This document shows, piece after piece, positions 34,738 through 44,225 of a DNA stretch of 52,182 nt; position 1 is the stretch's first letter; each line of letters begins with the position of its first letter. The translations under genes and the position numbers were made by a program. Source of the DNA: Pseudomonadota bacterium (lineage in GTDB: Bacteria > Pseudomonadota > Gammaproteobacteria > Burkholderiales > JABEVD01); NCBI GenBank assembly GCA_021848825.1, contig JAJZTQ010000019.1:1-52182 (forward strand), given 5' to 3'. The notes under the pieces were generated by a model. It made no database searches. It was not told where the DNA came from and saw nothing but the letters and a program-made list of their open reading frames with translations.

Positions 34738-35634
34738 ATGCCCGTTCACCCCATCATAGATCAAGTCGGATCAGTCGTCCTGGGCAAGGAAAGACAGATC
34801 AGGCTGGCTGTCGCCTGTCTTTTGGCGCGCGGGCATCTCCTCATCGAGGATCTGCCGGGCGTGGGAAAGACGACGCTGGCCCATGCGCTTTCGAGTTCCC
34901 TTGGGCTCGAATTCAGGAGAATCCAGTTCACAGCCGACATGCTTCCGGCCGACGTGGTGGGCGTTTCCGTGTACGACAGGGAGACAGGCGAATTCAAGTT
35001 TCATGCCGGGCCGATATTCGCCAACCTCGTCCTCGCCGACGAAATAAACCGCACCACGCCCAAGACCCAGAGCGCGCTTCTGGAGGCGATGGAAGAAGGG
35101 CAGGTGACGGTCGAAGGCGAGACGAGGCCGCTCCCCACTCCATTTTTCGTCATCGCCACGCAGAATCCGAACGATCAGGCGGGGACCTTCCCGCTCCCGG
35201 AATCGCAGCTGGACCGCTTCACGATGCGGATCAGGCTGGGCTACCCGGATCGCGATGCCGAGCGATTGCTGCTTTCCGGAAATTCGGGAAAGAAGAGCGT
35301 TCATTCCCTGTCTCCCTGTATAGGGCGCGAGGAACTGCTTCAGCTTTTCGAGGAAGTGAAGAAGATCCATGCATCCTCAGCGCTGCTGGATTATCTTCAG
35401 GCGATTCTCCAGAGAAGCCGTTCCGGTTCAGAATTCATCAACGGACTGAGCCCCAGGGCGGGGCTCGCCCTTCTGGCATCGGCAAAGGCATGGGCCTATC
35501 TCGAAGAGCGAAGCATGGTCCTTCCTGAGGATATCCAGGCCGTTCTTCCAAGCGTGGTCGATCACAGGCTGGTTTCTGCAAGGGAAGGTCTCCTTCCTTC
35601 TGATATCCTGCTCGAGGAAGTGGGCATTCCTTGA
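34738..35634 (+). CDS. MoxR family AAA+ ATPase
   Basis: 298 residues, starting with the family pattern IIDQVGSVVLGKERQIRLAV and ARGHLLIEDLPGVGKTTLAH (Walker A about 42-49). Walker B is LVLADEINRTTPKTQ, followed by the sensor region FFVIATQNPNDQAGTFPLPESQLDRF. MoxR ATPases act as chaperones that help fold or load metal into partner proteins, often with a von Willebrand-type protein from the same operon. Here it is followed by DUF58 and transglutaminase genes in the usual order. Confidence 0.93.
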   Translation: MPVHPIIDQVGSVVLGKERQIRLAVACLLARGHLLIEDLPGVGKTTLAHALSSSLGLEFRRIQFTADMLPADVVGVSVYDRETGEFKFHAGPIFANLVLADEINRTTPKTQSALLEAMEEGQVTVEGETRPLPTPFFVIATQNPNDQAGTFPLPESQLDRFTMRIRLGYPDRDAERLLLSGNSGKKSVHSLSPCIGREELLQLFEEVKKIHASSALLDYLQAILQRSRSGSEFINGLSPRAGLALLASAKAWAYLEERSMVLPEDIQAVLPSVVDHRLVSAREGLLPSDILLEEVGIP

Positions 35635-36548
35635 TCCGCCTTCCCTTCCGATGGATGGTGCGAAGAACGCCGCTGGAAAGGTCGGCTGTGCTCGACGGCA
35701 GAAGGATATACATATTGCCGACCAAACAGGGATTGATCTTCGCATTGCTGCTTTTCCTGATGCTGACCGGATCGATCAATTATGGTCTTGGCCTCGGATT
35801 CGCACTCACCTTCATCCTTTCAGGCCTCTACCTTGTTTCCATCTATCATGCGTTTTCCAATCTTGCCGGACTGAGGCTCGAGACGGGAAAGGTTTCTCCT
35901 GTCTTTGCCGGAGAGGCAGCGCTATTCAGGGTGAATTCCTTCGGTGGAGAAAGGAGCAGGCGGGGAATCGGCTTTCTGGCGGGAGAGCGGGAAACCATGA
36001 TCGACCTCGAAAAGTCTGCAGTCGCCGAATTTTCTTTCAGGACAAAAAGGCGGGGATGGTTCAGCCCCGGCAGATTCACTGTTTTCACCCTTCATCCGCT
36101 CGGATTGTTCAAGGCCTGGTCCTATGTGGAACTCGACATGCACGCCCTCGTCTATCCCAAGCCTTTCCCGGATTTTCCGCTGAGTGCGGGAGGGGACTCG
36201 GAAGGGGGAAATGTAGCGGCAAGAGGACAGGACGATTTCTCCGGACTTCGCGAATACAGGCATGGGGATTCGTTGAAACATGTCGCCTGGAAGCGCTTTG
36301 CCATCGATGAAGGGCTTCAGGTCAAGGAATTCGAGGAGATGAGGGGGAAGGCGACCATCTGGCTCGATTATGAAGGCGTTTCAGGCAATCTGGAAGAGCG
36401 CCTTTCCAAACTCACGGCCATGGCGCTCGAGGCAAGCAGGATGGGGGCGCGCTTCGGGCTGAGGCTGCCCGGAAAAACAATACAGCCGGAAAAAGGCGAA
36501 CAGCAGAAGCTGCGCATTCTCGAGGCGCTTGCCCTTTTCCAATCATGA
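35631..36548 (+). CDS. DUF58 domain protein
   Basis: 305 residues from a TTG start overlapping the moxR stop (TTGA). Two membrane helices near the N-terminus (QGLIFALLLFLMLTGSINYG and LGFALTFILSGLYLVSIYH), then a beta-rich region and the DUF58 signature DDFSGLREYRHGDSLKHVAW with KRFA. The part that follows is a shortened von Willebrand-like fold (ATIWLDYEGV). It is a likely partner of MoxR at the membrane. An ATG eight codons on is an alternative start. Confidence 0.88.
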   Translation: MIRLPFRWMVRRTPLERSAVLDGRRIYILPTKQGLIFALLLFLMLTGSINYGLGLGFALTFILSGLYLVSIYHAFSNLAGLRLETGKVSPVFAGEAALFRVNSFGGERSRRGIGFLAGERETMIDLEKSAVAEFSFRTKRRGWFSPGRFTVFTLHPLGLFKAWSYVELDMHALVYPKPFPDFPLSAGGDSEGGNVAARGQDDFSGLREYRHGDSLKHVAWKRFAIDEGLQVKEFEEMRGKATIWLDYEGVSGNLEERLSKLTAMALEASRMGARFGLRLPGKTIQPEKGEQQKLRILEALALFQS

Positions 36549-38428
36549 ACCTGCTTTCTCTTTCTGTTGCGCTGACCCTGCTCCCGCTTTATTTCCAGCT
36601 GCCTTCCTGGGTCCTGATCGCATGCCTTTTCCTGATCGCCTTGAGCTTTAAAGGATTCAAGAATAAATGGCTGCTGCAGTTTCTCGCTGTCGCTTCGGCC
36701 GCCGGCGTCTTTCTTCAGTACGGGACCCTTTTTTCGAGAGAGGCCGGCATGTCCCTGCTCTCGCTGCTCGTCTGCCTCAAGCTCGCCGAATCCGGAAAAA
36801 AGCGGGACGCCTGTCTCGTCGTCATGCTCTGCTATTTCCTGATCATGACATGGCTTTTCGATTCGCAGTCGATATGGGTTGCCTTCGCCATGATGCTGAT
36901 GATTCTTCTCCTGACTGCAAATCTTGTCCAGATCAGCAATCTCCCCCGCAGGATTGCCTTCCTGGAGTCGGCTGGAATCGCGTTTCGCCTGCTCGCTCAT
37001 GCCGCCCCCATTTCCCTTTTTCTTTTTCTGCTCTTTCCGCGAATTCCGGGTCCGATATGGGCCCTTCCGAAAAGTTCAGGCCATGCCTTGAGCGGGCTTT
37101 CGGACAGGCTTTCTCCAGGAAGCATCAGCGACCTCGTTCTTTCTGATTCGCTGGCATTCAGAGCCAATTTCGCTCAAGAGATCCCTGAAAGATCGAGGCT
37201 CTACTGGCGGGGGCCCGTGTTCTGGGACTACGACGGAAAAGCATGGTCTCGAGGGAAGCCGATTGCCGGCGCCTCTTTTCACGCGTCCGGAAATCCGGTC
37301 CGCTATTCGGTGACGATGGAGCCGAGCCGAGCGAACTGGCTTTTCGGACTGGACATGCCAATTGCACCGCCTCCCGGAAGCATGATCACGCCGGACAGGG
37401 AGATCGTTTCGGCTTTTCCGGTGAAAAACAGGATGCGCTACGACATGATCTCGATCCTGAATTACGAGCAAGGAGCGAACGAACCTGAACGGAATCTCGA
37501 TGAAGCCTTGAGGATTCCGCAAGGGATCGATCCTAAGGCAAGGGCGCTGGCCAATTCCTGGAAAGGGGAAACCGCAGGGCAAATCGTCAGGCATGCGATC
37601 GACTTTTTCAGGTCCCATCGCTTCGTCTATACATTGAAGCCGCCCATGCTCGAACAGGACGAAGTGGACGATTTCCTCTTCAGGACAAGGAGCGGCTTCT
37701 GCGAGCACTATGCGTCGAGCTTTGCATTCCTGATGCGGGCGGCCGGCATTCCCGCGAGGATAGTCACGGGGTACCAGGGAGGGGAAATCAATCCGCTGGA
37801 TCGAGAATGGGTGGTGCGCCAGTCGGATGCCCATGCCTGGGTTGAAATATGGGAAGAGGGGAGAGGTTGGCTGAGAGTGGATCCGACGGCCATCGTCGCC
37901 CCGACGAGGATAGAGTCCGGCCTGACGGCGTCCTTGCCGGGGAGCAGCGAGCTTCCTCTCATGATGAGAAGGGATTCGGCTTGGCTGAGGCGCCTGCGAT
38001 TCGGCTATGAAGCGGCGTCTTACGCGTGGAGCCAATGGGTGACCGGATTCGACGAAGAGAAGCAGCGACGCCTTTTCGATTCTTTAGGCATGAAAAATGC
38101 GACGTTGAGGGATATCGCTGCAGTGTTTTCCATTGCGCTTTCACTGTTCTTTCTCGCGTCGACGTCACTCCTCCTTTTCCGCATCAGGCGAAAGGACAGG
38201 GTCGAGCTGAGCTATCTCCTTTTCTGCAAGAAAATGGCAAAGCTCGGGCTGGAAAGGAGGGTGAGCGAAGGCCCTCTGGATTACTGGAAAAGGATCTCGT
38301 CATGGAATCCCGAGATGGCATCGAAAAGCGCTTCATTCATGAAGCTCTATATCGAATTGCGCTATGGAAAGAACGAAAAGAAGGGCGATGCAGTGAGGCT
38401 CTACCGCATGGCGAAATCGCTCCGGTAA
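36545..38428 (+). CDS. TgpA-like membrane transglutaminase (DUF3488)
   Basis: 627 residues. About seven hydrophobic helices in the first 180 residues, a periplasmic transglutaminase domain, one further helix (about 530-550) and a cytoplasmic tail. The catalytic triad is present: Cys in SGFCEHYASSFAFLMRAAGI, His in SDAHAWVEIW, Asp in WLRVDPTAIV. Such proteins are essential in some gammaproteobacteria; the periplasmic substrate is unknown. ATGA overlap with the DUF58 gene. The 3' end overlaps the convergent GGDEF-EAL gene by 28 bases. Confidence 0.92.
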   Translation: MNLLSLSVALTLLPLYFQLPSWVLIACLFLIALSFKGFKNKWLLQFLAVASAAGVFLQYGTLFSREAGMSLLSLLVCLKLAESGKKRDACLVVMLCYFLIMTWLFDSQSIWVAFAMMLMILLLTANLVQISNLPRRIAFLESAGIAFRLLAHAAPISLFLFLLFPRIPGPIWALPKSSGHALSGLSDRLSPGSISDLVLSDSLAFRANFAQEIPERSRLYWRGPVFWDYDGKAWSRGKPIAGASFHASGNPVRYSVTMEPSRANWLFGLDMPIAPPPGSMITPDREIVSAFPVKNRMRYDMISILNYEQGANEPERNLDEALRIPQGIDPKARALANSWKGETAGQIVRHAIDFFRSHRFVYTLKPPMLEQDEVDDFLFRTRSGFCEHYASSFAFLMRAAGIPARIVTGYQGGEINPLDREWVVRQSDAHAWVEIWEEGRGWLRVDPTAIVAPTRIESGLTASLPGSSELPLMMRRDSAWLRRLRFGYEAASYAWSQWVTGFDEEKQRRLFDSLGMKNATLRDIAAVFSIALSLFFLASTSLLLFRIRRKDRVELSYLLFCKKMAKLGLERRVSEGPLDYWKRISSWNPEMASKSASFMKLYIELRYGKNEKKGDAVRLYRMAKSLR

Positions 38429-40632
38429 ACTATCCGAGAGGGATCATGATGCCAGTTTGCTATCCATTGCGGAACGAGATCGCTTGGCATCGGCTTCGCG
38501 ATCCCGAATCCCTGCGCCAGTCTGCAGCCTATCTTGACGAGCGCCTTGATCTGGTGAGGGGATTCGATGCCTTCGGCAATCACCTCCCTGCCGAAGATTC
38601 TAGACATGCTGACGATGCTCCGAATGAAGGCCAGGTTTTCCCTGTTTTCCGGCATGTCGCTCATGAAGCTTCTGTCTATCTTGAGCCTGTCGACCGGAAG
38701 GTTCTTGAGATAGGAAAGGGAGGCGTAGCCCGTTCCGAAATCGTCGAGGGTGAGCTTTAAGCCGATCTCACGGCAGCCTGAGAATACCTGATGGATGAAT
38801 TCGAAATCGGCCAGCGCGCTCGTTTCGTTGATCTCGAGTTCCAGTCTGGATGGCGCGACTTCGGGGCAGGACTCGAATGCCGCTTTCAGGGCATCGAGAA
38901 AATCCGGGTCGTAGAGCTGCCGGCTCGCCACGTTGACGCTGACATCGATATTCATGCCCTGGTTCTGCCATTCCCTGATCTGGCTCACTGCAGTGCCGAT
39001 CACCCAGTTTCCGATGTCGACGATCAAAGGGGTGTCCTGGATCGCAGGAAGGAAATCGGCAGGCAATATCGGCGATTCCTGGCCGTCAGGATGCCAGCGA
39101 ACGAGGGCTTCGAGCCCGATTATCCTGCCGTTCCGGAGATTGATTTTTGGCTGGTAATGGAGGCGCAGCTCGCCTTTCTCGAGGGCGGATTCGATTTCCG
39201 AACGACGCTCCCGGTTTGCCCTCGCAGCCGCATCCATGCTTGCATCGAAGAAATGATACTGATCCCGCCCCGCCTGCTTGGCATGATACATGGCCATGTC
39301 CGCCTGCCTCAGCAGCATTTCCGGTTCGGCATCGTTTTCAGGATAGAGGGCAATGCCCATGCTCAATGAAATGTCGGCCGATTTGCCATCCAGAAGAAAG
39401 GGCGAGCGCATGATGTTCATGATGCGTTCAAGGCTTCCCTTGATTTCCTGCCTGTCCGTTGCTTCCTGAAGCACGACGAATTCGTCCCCGCCGATCCTGG
39501 CCGCGGTATCTTCGGCGCGAATGGCGTTCTTCAGCCTGAAAGCGACTTCCTTTAGCAGCATGTCGCCCGCGCTGTGGCCCATGTTGTCGTTCACCGACTT
39601 GAAATTATCGAGATCGATGAACAACACTGCGAGAAGCTTGTTCTGCCTCTTCACGCTGGCCATCGAATGAACGAGCCTGTCATGCAGCAATACCCTGTTC
39701 AGGAGGCCTGTCAGGGCGTCGTGGCTGGCATGCCATAGAAGGTGCTCGCTGTTGCTCAAGTCTTGGAAATCGATCACCGAACCGACCGTCGAGCCGCTGT
39801 AGTCGACGAGCGGGCTTGAGGATGCGTCGATGCCGTGCTCCTTTCCGTCACGTCTTATCAGGATAATGCTGTTTCTCTTTGCAGGCCGGCCCGACATCGC
39901 AGCGAGCGCGGGGTTTTCGGCGGGTTCGCGGCTTGCTTCGATCAGTATCCTGAATACCGAGGAGAGCGGGAATCCTTCGGCTTTTTCCATCTTCCAGCCG
40001 GTGAGTTTTTCGGCTTCCGGGTTGAGATAGGTGACGAGCGCATCCTTGTCTGTAGCGATCACTCCATGATTCACCGATTGCAGAACCGATTGAAACCATT
40101 CCTTTTCTGCAGCAGTCGCCTTTTCCCCGGATTTCCTTTCCGTGATATTGCGGCAGAGGCATAGCGCCTTTTTGCCGAGGAGTATGGCGGTTCCCTCGAA
40201 CCATGCTTCGTTTCCCGGTTCGTGCAATTCGAATTCGAAAATGACTGGCTTTCCGGTTTCGAATGTCTTAAGGATCGCGCTTTGGATAGGGGTCGCGCTT
40301 TTCTCGGGCAAGAATTCATGAAGGAATCGCCCTTTCTCGACCTGGAAAAAGCCCTGGCCGAGCATATCGAGGCAGCGTCCCTCCCGGTCGAACCAGGCGG
40401 CGCCGAAGGAAAGCGCTTGCAGGAAGGGCAGGATGCTTTGCTTTCCCCGCATTTCTATGGAAATGGAAAGAATGAACGAAAGCAGGAGCGCGGCGACGAG
40501 CCATACCGGCTGGGAATCCTGAAGGGAAGAATTGAGGGAAGGGTTGTAAAGCGAGGCGGCACGCAGCGAATCCGCATAAAAAAGCAGGAGGGCTGCAGTG
40601 ATCCTTCCCTTGTGATGGAATTGTAAGGTCAT
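38401..40632 (-). CDS. GGDEF-EAL protein with membrane anchor and PAS domains
   Basis: 743 residues from the ATG at 40632 (MTLQFHHKGRITAALLLFYA); a GTG at 40656 would add eight residues. Two hydrophobic stretches in the first 60 residues flank a short outside loop. Then come two PAS-like parts (about 70-170 and 185-300), a GGDEF domain with the intact motif ARIGGDEFVVL and an upstream I-site RAED, and an EAL domain with EALVRW, LDDFGTGYASLSYLKNLP and EGIE. Both makers and breakers of c-di-GMP look intact, so net activity cannot be read from sequence. Confidence 0.9.
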   Translation of the reverse strand: MTLQFHHKGRITAALLLFYADSLRAASLYNPSLNSSLQDSQPVWLVAALLLSFILSISIEMRGKQSILPFLQALSFGAAWFDREGRCLDMLGQGFFQVEKGRFLHEFLPEKSATPIQSAILKTFETGKPVIFEFELHEPGNEAWFEGTAILLGKKALCLCRNITERKSGEKATAAEKEWFQSVLQSVNHGVIATDKDALVTYLNPEAEKLTGWKMEKAEGFPLSSVFRILIEASREPAENPALAAMSGRPAKRNSIILIRRDGKEHGIDASSSPLVDYSGSTVGSVIDFQDLSNSEHLLWHASHDALTGLLNRVLLHDRLVHSMASVKRQNKLLAVLFIDLDNFKSVNDNMGHSAGDMLLKEVAFRLKNAIRAEDTAARIGGDEFVVLQEATDRQEIKGSLERIMNIMRSPFLLDGKSADISLSMGIALYPENDAEPEMLLRQADMAMYHAKQAGRDQYHFFDASMDAAARANRERRSEIESALEKGELRLHYQPKINLRNGRIIGLEALVRWHPDGQESPILPADFLPAIQDTPLIVDIGNWVIGTAVSQIREWQNQGMNIDVSVNVASRQLYDPDFLDALKAAFESCPEVAPSRLELEINETSALADFEFIHQVFSGCREIGLKLTLDDFGTGYASLSYLKNLPVDRLKIDRSFMSDMPENRENLAFIRSIVSMSRIFGREVIAEGIESPHQIKALVKIGCRLAQGFGIAKPMPSDLVPQWIANWHHDPSRIVYRSDFAMR

Positions 40633-40714
40633 TGCTGTCGCGATAGCGTAAAACACTACCTACAGTAGACCAATCCTTACAATGTTCAACCGTTCCCTTG
40701 CCGGGCGGCGGCTT

Positions 40715-42976
40715 TCAGCTTACTTTTTCCGCTTCCTCTGCGAAATCGAGCAGGACTTTGCCATCTTCGTCGATATCGACTTCGACTTCGCCGCCATTGG
40801 AGAGCCTGCCGAAGAGCAGTTCGTCCGCAAGCGCACGCCTGATCGTGTCCTGGATCAGCCTTGCCATCGGTCTTGCCCCCATCAGCGGATCGAAGCCGTT
40901 CTTGGCGAGATAGGCCTTGAGCCCGGGCGTGAATGAAATCTCGACTTTCTTCTCATGCAGCTGCTCTTCGAGCTGGATGAGCATCTTGTCGACGACGCGC
41001 AGGATGATTTCCTGTGAAAGCGGAGCGAAGGACACGGTCGCATCCAGCCTGTTCCGGAATTCCGGCGAGAAAAGCCGCTTGATGTCGGCCATTTCATCCC
41101 CTGATTCCTTCGTCTTGGTGAAGCCGATGGAAGCCTTGGAGAACGATTCGGCACCCGCATTGGTGGTCATGATGATGATGACATTCCTGAAGTCTGCTCG
41201 CCTGCCATTGTTGTCGGTGAGCGTGCCGTGATCCATCACCTGGAGCAGGATGTTGTAAATGTCGGGATGGGCCTTTTCGATCTCGTCTAGAAGCAGCACG
41301 GAATAGGGATGCCTGGTGATAGCCTCCGTCAGGAGTCCGCCCTGTTCGAAACCGACATAGCCCGGAGGCGCGCCGATCAGCCTGGAAACGGCATGCCGCT
41401 CCATGTATTCGGACATGTCGAACCGGATCAGTTCGATGCCGAGCGCATAGGCGAGCTGCCTTGCGACCTCTGTCTTGCCCACGCCGGTCGGGCCCGAGAA
41501 AAGGAATGCGCCGATAGGCTTCTGGGGATTGCCAAGGCCGCTTCTTGACATCTTGATTGCGGCTGAGAGCGCTTCTATGGCCTTTTCCTGGCCGAATACG
41601 ACGGCCTTCAAGTCGCGGTCCAGGGTCTTGAGCGCAGTCCTGTCGTCGGTGGATATCTGTCTGGACGGAATCCTCGCGATTTTCGCGATGATTTCCTCGA
41701 TGTCCTGCTTCCCTATCACCTTCTTCTGCTTCGATTTGGGCAGGATTCGCTGCGCTGCACCTGCCTCGTCTATCACGTCTATCGCCTTGTCAGGAAGATG
41801 GCGATCATTGATGTAGCGTGCGGAAAGCTCGACAGCTGTCGAAAGCGCGGAAGCGCTGTATTTGACCTGATGATGAGCCTCGAAACGCGATTTCAGTCCC
41901 CTGAGGATCTCTATCGTGTCGGCAATGCTGGGCTCTTCGACGTCGATCTTCTGGAATCTCCTCGACAGGGCATGGTCCTTCTCGAAGATGCCGCGATATT
42001 CATTGTAGGTTGTCGCGCCTATGCACTTCAGCTGACCTGAGCTCAATGCCGGCTTCAGCAGGTTGGATGCGTCGAGCGAACCCCCTGACGCAGCGCCTGC
42101 ACCGATCAGCGTATGGATCTCGTCGATGAAGAGGATGTTGCTCGGATGGTCCGCAAGCTGCTTCAGGACAGCCTTGAGACGCTGTTCGAAATCGCCTCTG
42201 TATTTCGTCCCGGCGAGCAGCGCGCCCATGTCGAGGGAATAGACCCTGCTGTGCTTCAGGAGATCGGGCACTTCGCCTTCGATGATCCTGCGCGCGAGCC
42301 CTTCGGCGATCGCAGTCTTCCCCACGCCTGCTTCGCCGACCAGGAGGGGATTGTTCTTCCGCCTGCGGCAAAGGGTCTGTATCACTCTGTCGAGTTCAAG
42401 AGACCTGCCGATGAGCGGATCGATCTTGCCGGCGAGCACCATCGCATTGAGGTTGACCGTGAAATTCTCTAGCGCGCCTGCCGCGGACTGTTCCTGTTCT
42501 GTATCGGCTTCCGTCTCGGCCTTGGCCTGACCGGCCTGGCTTGCTGTCTTGCTGATGCCGTGGGAAATGTAATTGACCACGTCCAGCCGGGTGATTCCTC
42601 TCTGGTGCAGGAAATGCACGGCATGCGAGTCCTTCTCTCCGAAGATCGCAACCAGCACGTTCGCGCCTGTCACCTCCTTCTTGCCTGAGGACTGGACATG
42701 CAATATGGCGCGCTGAATGACGCGCTGGAATCCCAGGGTGGGCTGGGTGTCGATTTCCTCGGTTCCCGACATGATGGGCGTATGCTCGTTCAGGAACCGG
42801 TTCAGTTCCTGGCGCAGATCCTCGATGTCTGCGCCGCAGGCGCGCAGCACTTCGGCAGCTGCCGGATTGTCCAGCATGGCGAGAAGAAGGTGTTCAACCG
42901 TGATCAATTCGTGCCGCTTCTGTCTCGCTTCGACAAAAGCCATGTGCAAGCTGACTTCAAGTTCCTGGGCAATCAT
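40715..42976 (-). CDS. clpA: ATP-dependent Clp protease ATP-binding subunit ClpA
   Basis: 753 residues (758 in E. coli). N-terminal repeat domain with MIAQELEVSLHMAFVEA, first AAA+ with GEAGVGKT, second AAA+ with GPTGVGKT and LLLDEIEKAHPD; no M domain, which separates it from ClpB. The ClpP-contact loop region TKTKE-like segment follows ASIGF in the second AAA+. It unfolds substrates for ClpP, including N-degron substrates delivered by ClpS. It begins one base after the clpS stop. Confidence 0.96.
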   Translation of the reverse strand: MIAQELEVSLHMAFVEARQKRHELITVEHLLLAMLDNPAAAEVLRACGADIEDLRQELNRFLNEHTPIMSGTEEIDTQPTLGFQRVIQRAILHVQSSGKKEVTGANVLVAIFGEKDSHAVHFLHQRGITRLDVVNYISHGISKTASQAGQAKAETEADTEQEQSAAGALENFTVNLNAMVLAGKIDPLIGRSLELDRVIQTLCRRRKNNPLLVGEAGVGKTAIAEGLARRIIEGEVPDLLKHSRVYSLDMGALLAGTKYRGDFEQRLKAVLKQLADHPSNILFIDEIHTLIGAGAASGGSLDASNLLKPALSSGQLKCIGATTYNEYRGIFEKDHALSRRFQKIDVEEPSIADTIEILRGLKSRFEAHHQVKYSASALSTAVELSARYINDRHLPDKAIDVIDEAGAAQRILPKSKQKKVIGKQDIEEIIAKIARIPSRQISTDDRTALKTLDRDLKAVVFGQEKAIEALSAAIKMSRSGLGNPQKPIGAFLFSGPTGVGKTEVARQLAYALGIELIRFDMSEYMERHAVSRLIGAPPGYVGFEQGGLLTEAITRHPYSVLLLDEIEKAHPDIYNILLQVMDHGTLTDNNGRRADFRNVIIIMTTNAGAESFSKASIGFTKTKESGDEMADIKRLFSPEFRNRLDATVSFAPLSQEIILRVVDKMLIQLEEQLHEKKVEISFTPGLKAYLAKNGFDPLMGARPMARLIQDTIRRALADELLFGRLSNGGEVEVDIDEDGKVLLDFAEEAEKVS

Positions 42977-43279
42977 TTACATTTCCTCCATCACGCATCG
43001 CAACGGATGTTCGTTCTGCCTTGAAAAGGCCGTGACTTGTTCAACCTTGGTTTCGGCAACATCTCTCGGATAAATGCCGCATACCGCCTTCCCCTCCCTA
43101 TGTACTTTGAGCATGACTTGCGTCGCCTGTTCCCTGTTTTTCGAGAAATATCTTTCAAGCACCACGACAACGAATTCCATCGGCGTGAAGTCATCGTTCA
43201 GAAGCAGAACCTTGAACATGCCAGGCGGCTTCACGCCGAGTTTTTTCGGTTCGATGACGGTTTTCTGTCCTGCAGTCAT
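42977..43279 (-). CDS. clpS: ClpS adaptor
   Basis: 100 residues. A flexible N-terminus, then the binding fold with [20 protein letters not shown] (the DD-TPMEFV pocket for N-terminal bulky residues) and [19 protein letters not shown]. It hands N-degron proteins to ClpA. The start codon lies 7 bases after a predicted -10 and lacks a ribosome site, so the message may be leaderless. Confidence 0.95.
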   Translation of the reverse strand: MTAGQKTVIEPKKLGVKPPGMFKVLLLNDDFTPMEFVVVVLERYFSKNREQATQVMLKVHREGKAVCGIYPRDVAETKVEQVTAFSRQNEHPLRCVMEEM

Positions 43280-43285
43280 GATTCA

Positions 43286-43313
43286 ATTCTAACCATTTCC
43301 AAGAAAACATCAA
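43286..43313 (-). promoter_or_regulatory. Predicted promoter of clpS-clpA
   Basis: Minus strand TTGATG (43313-43308), 16-base spacer, TAGAAT (43291-43286). The start codon ATG at 43279 is where the transcript would begin. Confidence 0.55.
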
Positions 43314-43340
43314 CCCGATCATGCAGTGCCCGGCATCCAG

Positions 43341-43369
43341 TTGACTGCCGCCATGATGCTTGTTAGAAT
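43341..43369 (+). promoter_or_regulatory. Promoter of the initiator tRNA gene
   Basis: TTGACT (43341-43346), 17 bases, TAGAAT (43364-43369); predicted start about 6 bases before the mature tRNA. Confidence 0.8.
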
Positions 43370-43381
43370 TGCACTTTCTGG

Positions 43382-43458
43382 CGCGGGGTGGAGCAGTCTG
43401 GCAGCTCGTCGGGCTCATAACCCGAAGGTCACAGGTTCAAATCCTGTCCCCGCAACCA
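43382..43458 (+). tRNA. tRNA-fMet (CAU), initiator
   Basis: 77 bases with encoded CCA. Anticodon CAT in GGGCTCATAACCC, that is, three G-C pairs at the bottom of the anticodon stem, and an unpaired C1-A72 at the top of the acceptor stem (CGCGGGG / CCCCGCA). Both are marks of the initiator. Confidence 0.97.
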
Positions 43459-43516
43459 ACCCTTCCTGCAGTTTGACAAGCAATTTCCAGGCCAGTTCCA
43501 AGTCTTTGTTTCTCTA

Positions 43517-44212
43517 TCATCCGGTTTTTTCTGGGTTTGTCGACGAATTGACGCGTTTCGGCATGGATGCGAGCCTGTGCGCCCATCTGGTCGTTTCGGG
43601 AAGCCTGTATTTCGTCGTGGATGCCAGGACATACCTTATTGATGTCTCCAGATCGATCCTGTGACCGATCGAGATGTAAATCGGCTTGACGCCATTTCTT
43701 GTTCTCAACACGGCGCCGATGATTTCACCCTTGTCGAGAAGCGGTTGCCATTCTCCCTTTTTTTCGCCCACTGCTTCATGCGAGCCAGTGAGGCGCGTTT
43801 TTCCGACGCCTATTGTCGGTATTTCTGTCAGGATCCCGACATGGCAGGCGATGCCGAATCTTCTGGGATGGGCGATCCCCTGGCCGTCGCAGAGGATGAG
43901 ATCGGGTTCGATCGAGAGCTTCTCCAGGGCATCGAGCACCGCCGGCACTTCCCTGAAAGAAAGCAGCCCGGGGATATAGGGAAAGGTGACAGGCTTTCTG
44001 GATATGGCGTATTCTGCGAGTTCGAGAGAGGGGAAATTCAGCACGGCAGCCGCGGCGATCGCCTTGCCGTCTTGGAAACCGACGTCGATGCCTGCGACAT
44101 GACTGATTTCGCCGAAATCGTTCGAGCGGACGACTTCGCCCTGCAGTCTTTTCTGGATCTCCACGGCTTCCCTTGGGGAAATGTCCCAGGGATGCCTTTG
44201 ACGATATTTCAT
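43517..44212 (-). CDS. nfi: Endonuclease V
   Basis: 231 residues from [20 protein letters not shown] at 44212; the frame extends 33 codons upstream over the next gene but these lack likeness. Active-site segments: [13 protein letters not shown] (catalytic Asp), [19 protein letters not shown], and [20 protein letters not shown] (second Asp), then GVGKTRLTG. It nicks DNA or RNA one base beyond deoxyinosine or inosine. Its start codon overlaps the first possible start of the divergent L,D-transpeptidase gene. Confidence 0.94.
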   Translation of the reverse strand: MKYRQRHPWDISPREAVEIQKRLQGEVVRSNDFGEISHVAGIDVGFQDGKAIAAAAVLNFPSLELAEYAISRKPVTFPYIPGLLSFREVPAVLDALEKLSIEPDLILCDGQGIAHPRRFGIACHVGILTEIPTIGVGKTRLTGSHEAVGEKKGEWQPLLDKGEIIGAVLRTRNGVKPIYISIGHRIDLETSIRYVLASTTKYRLPETTRWAHRLASMPKRVNSSTNPEKTG

Positions 44213-44225
44213 GATGGATTCCGAT

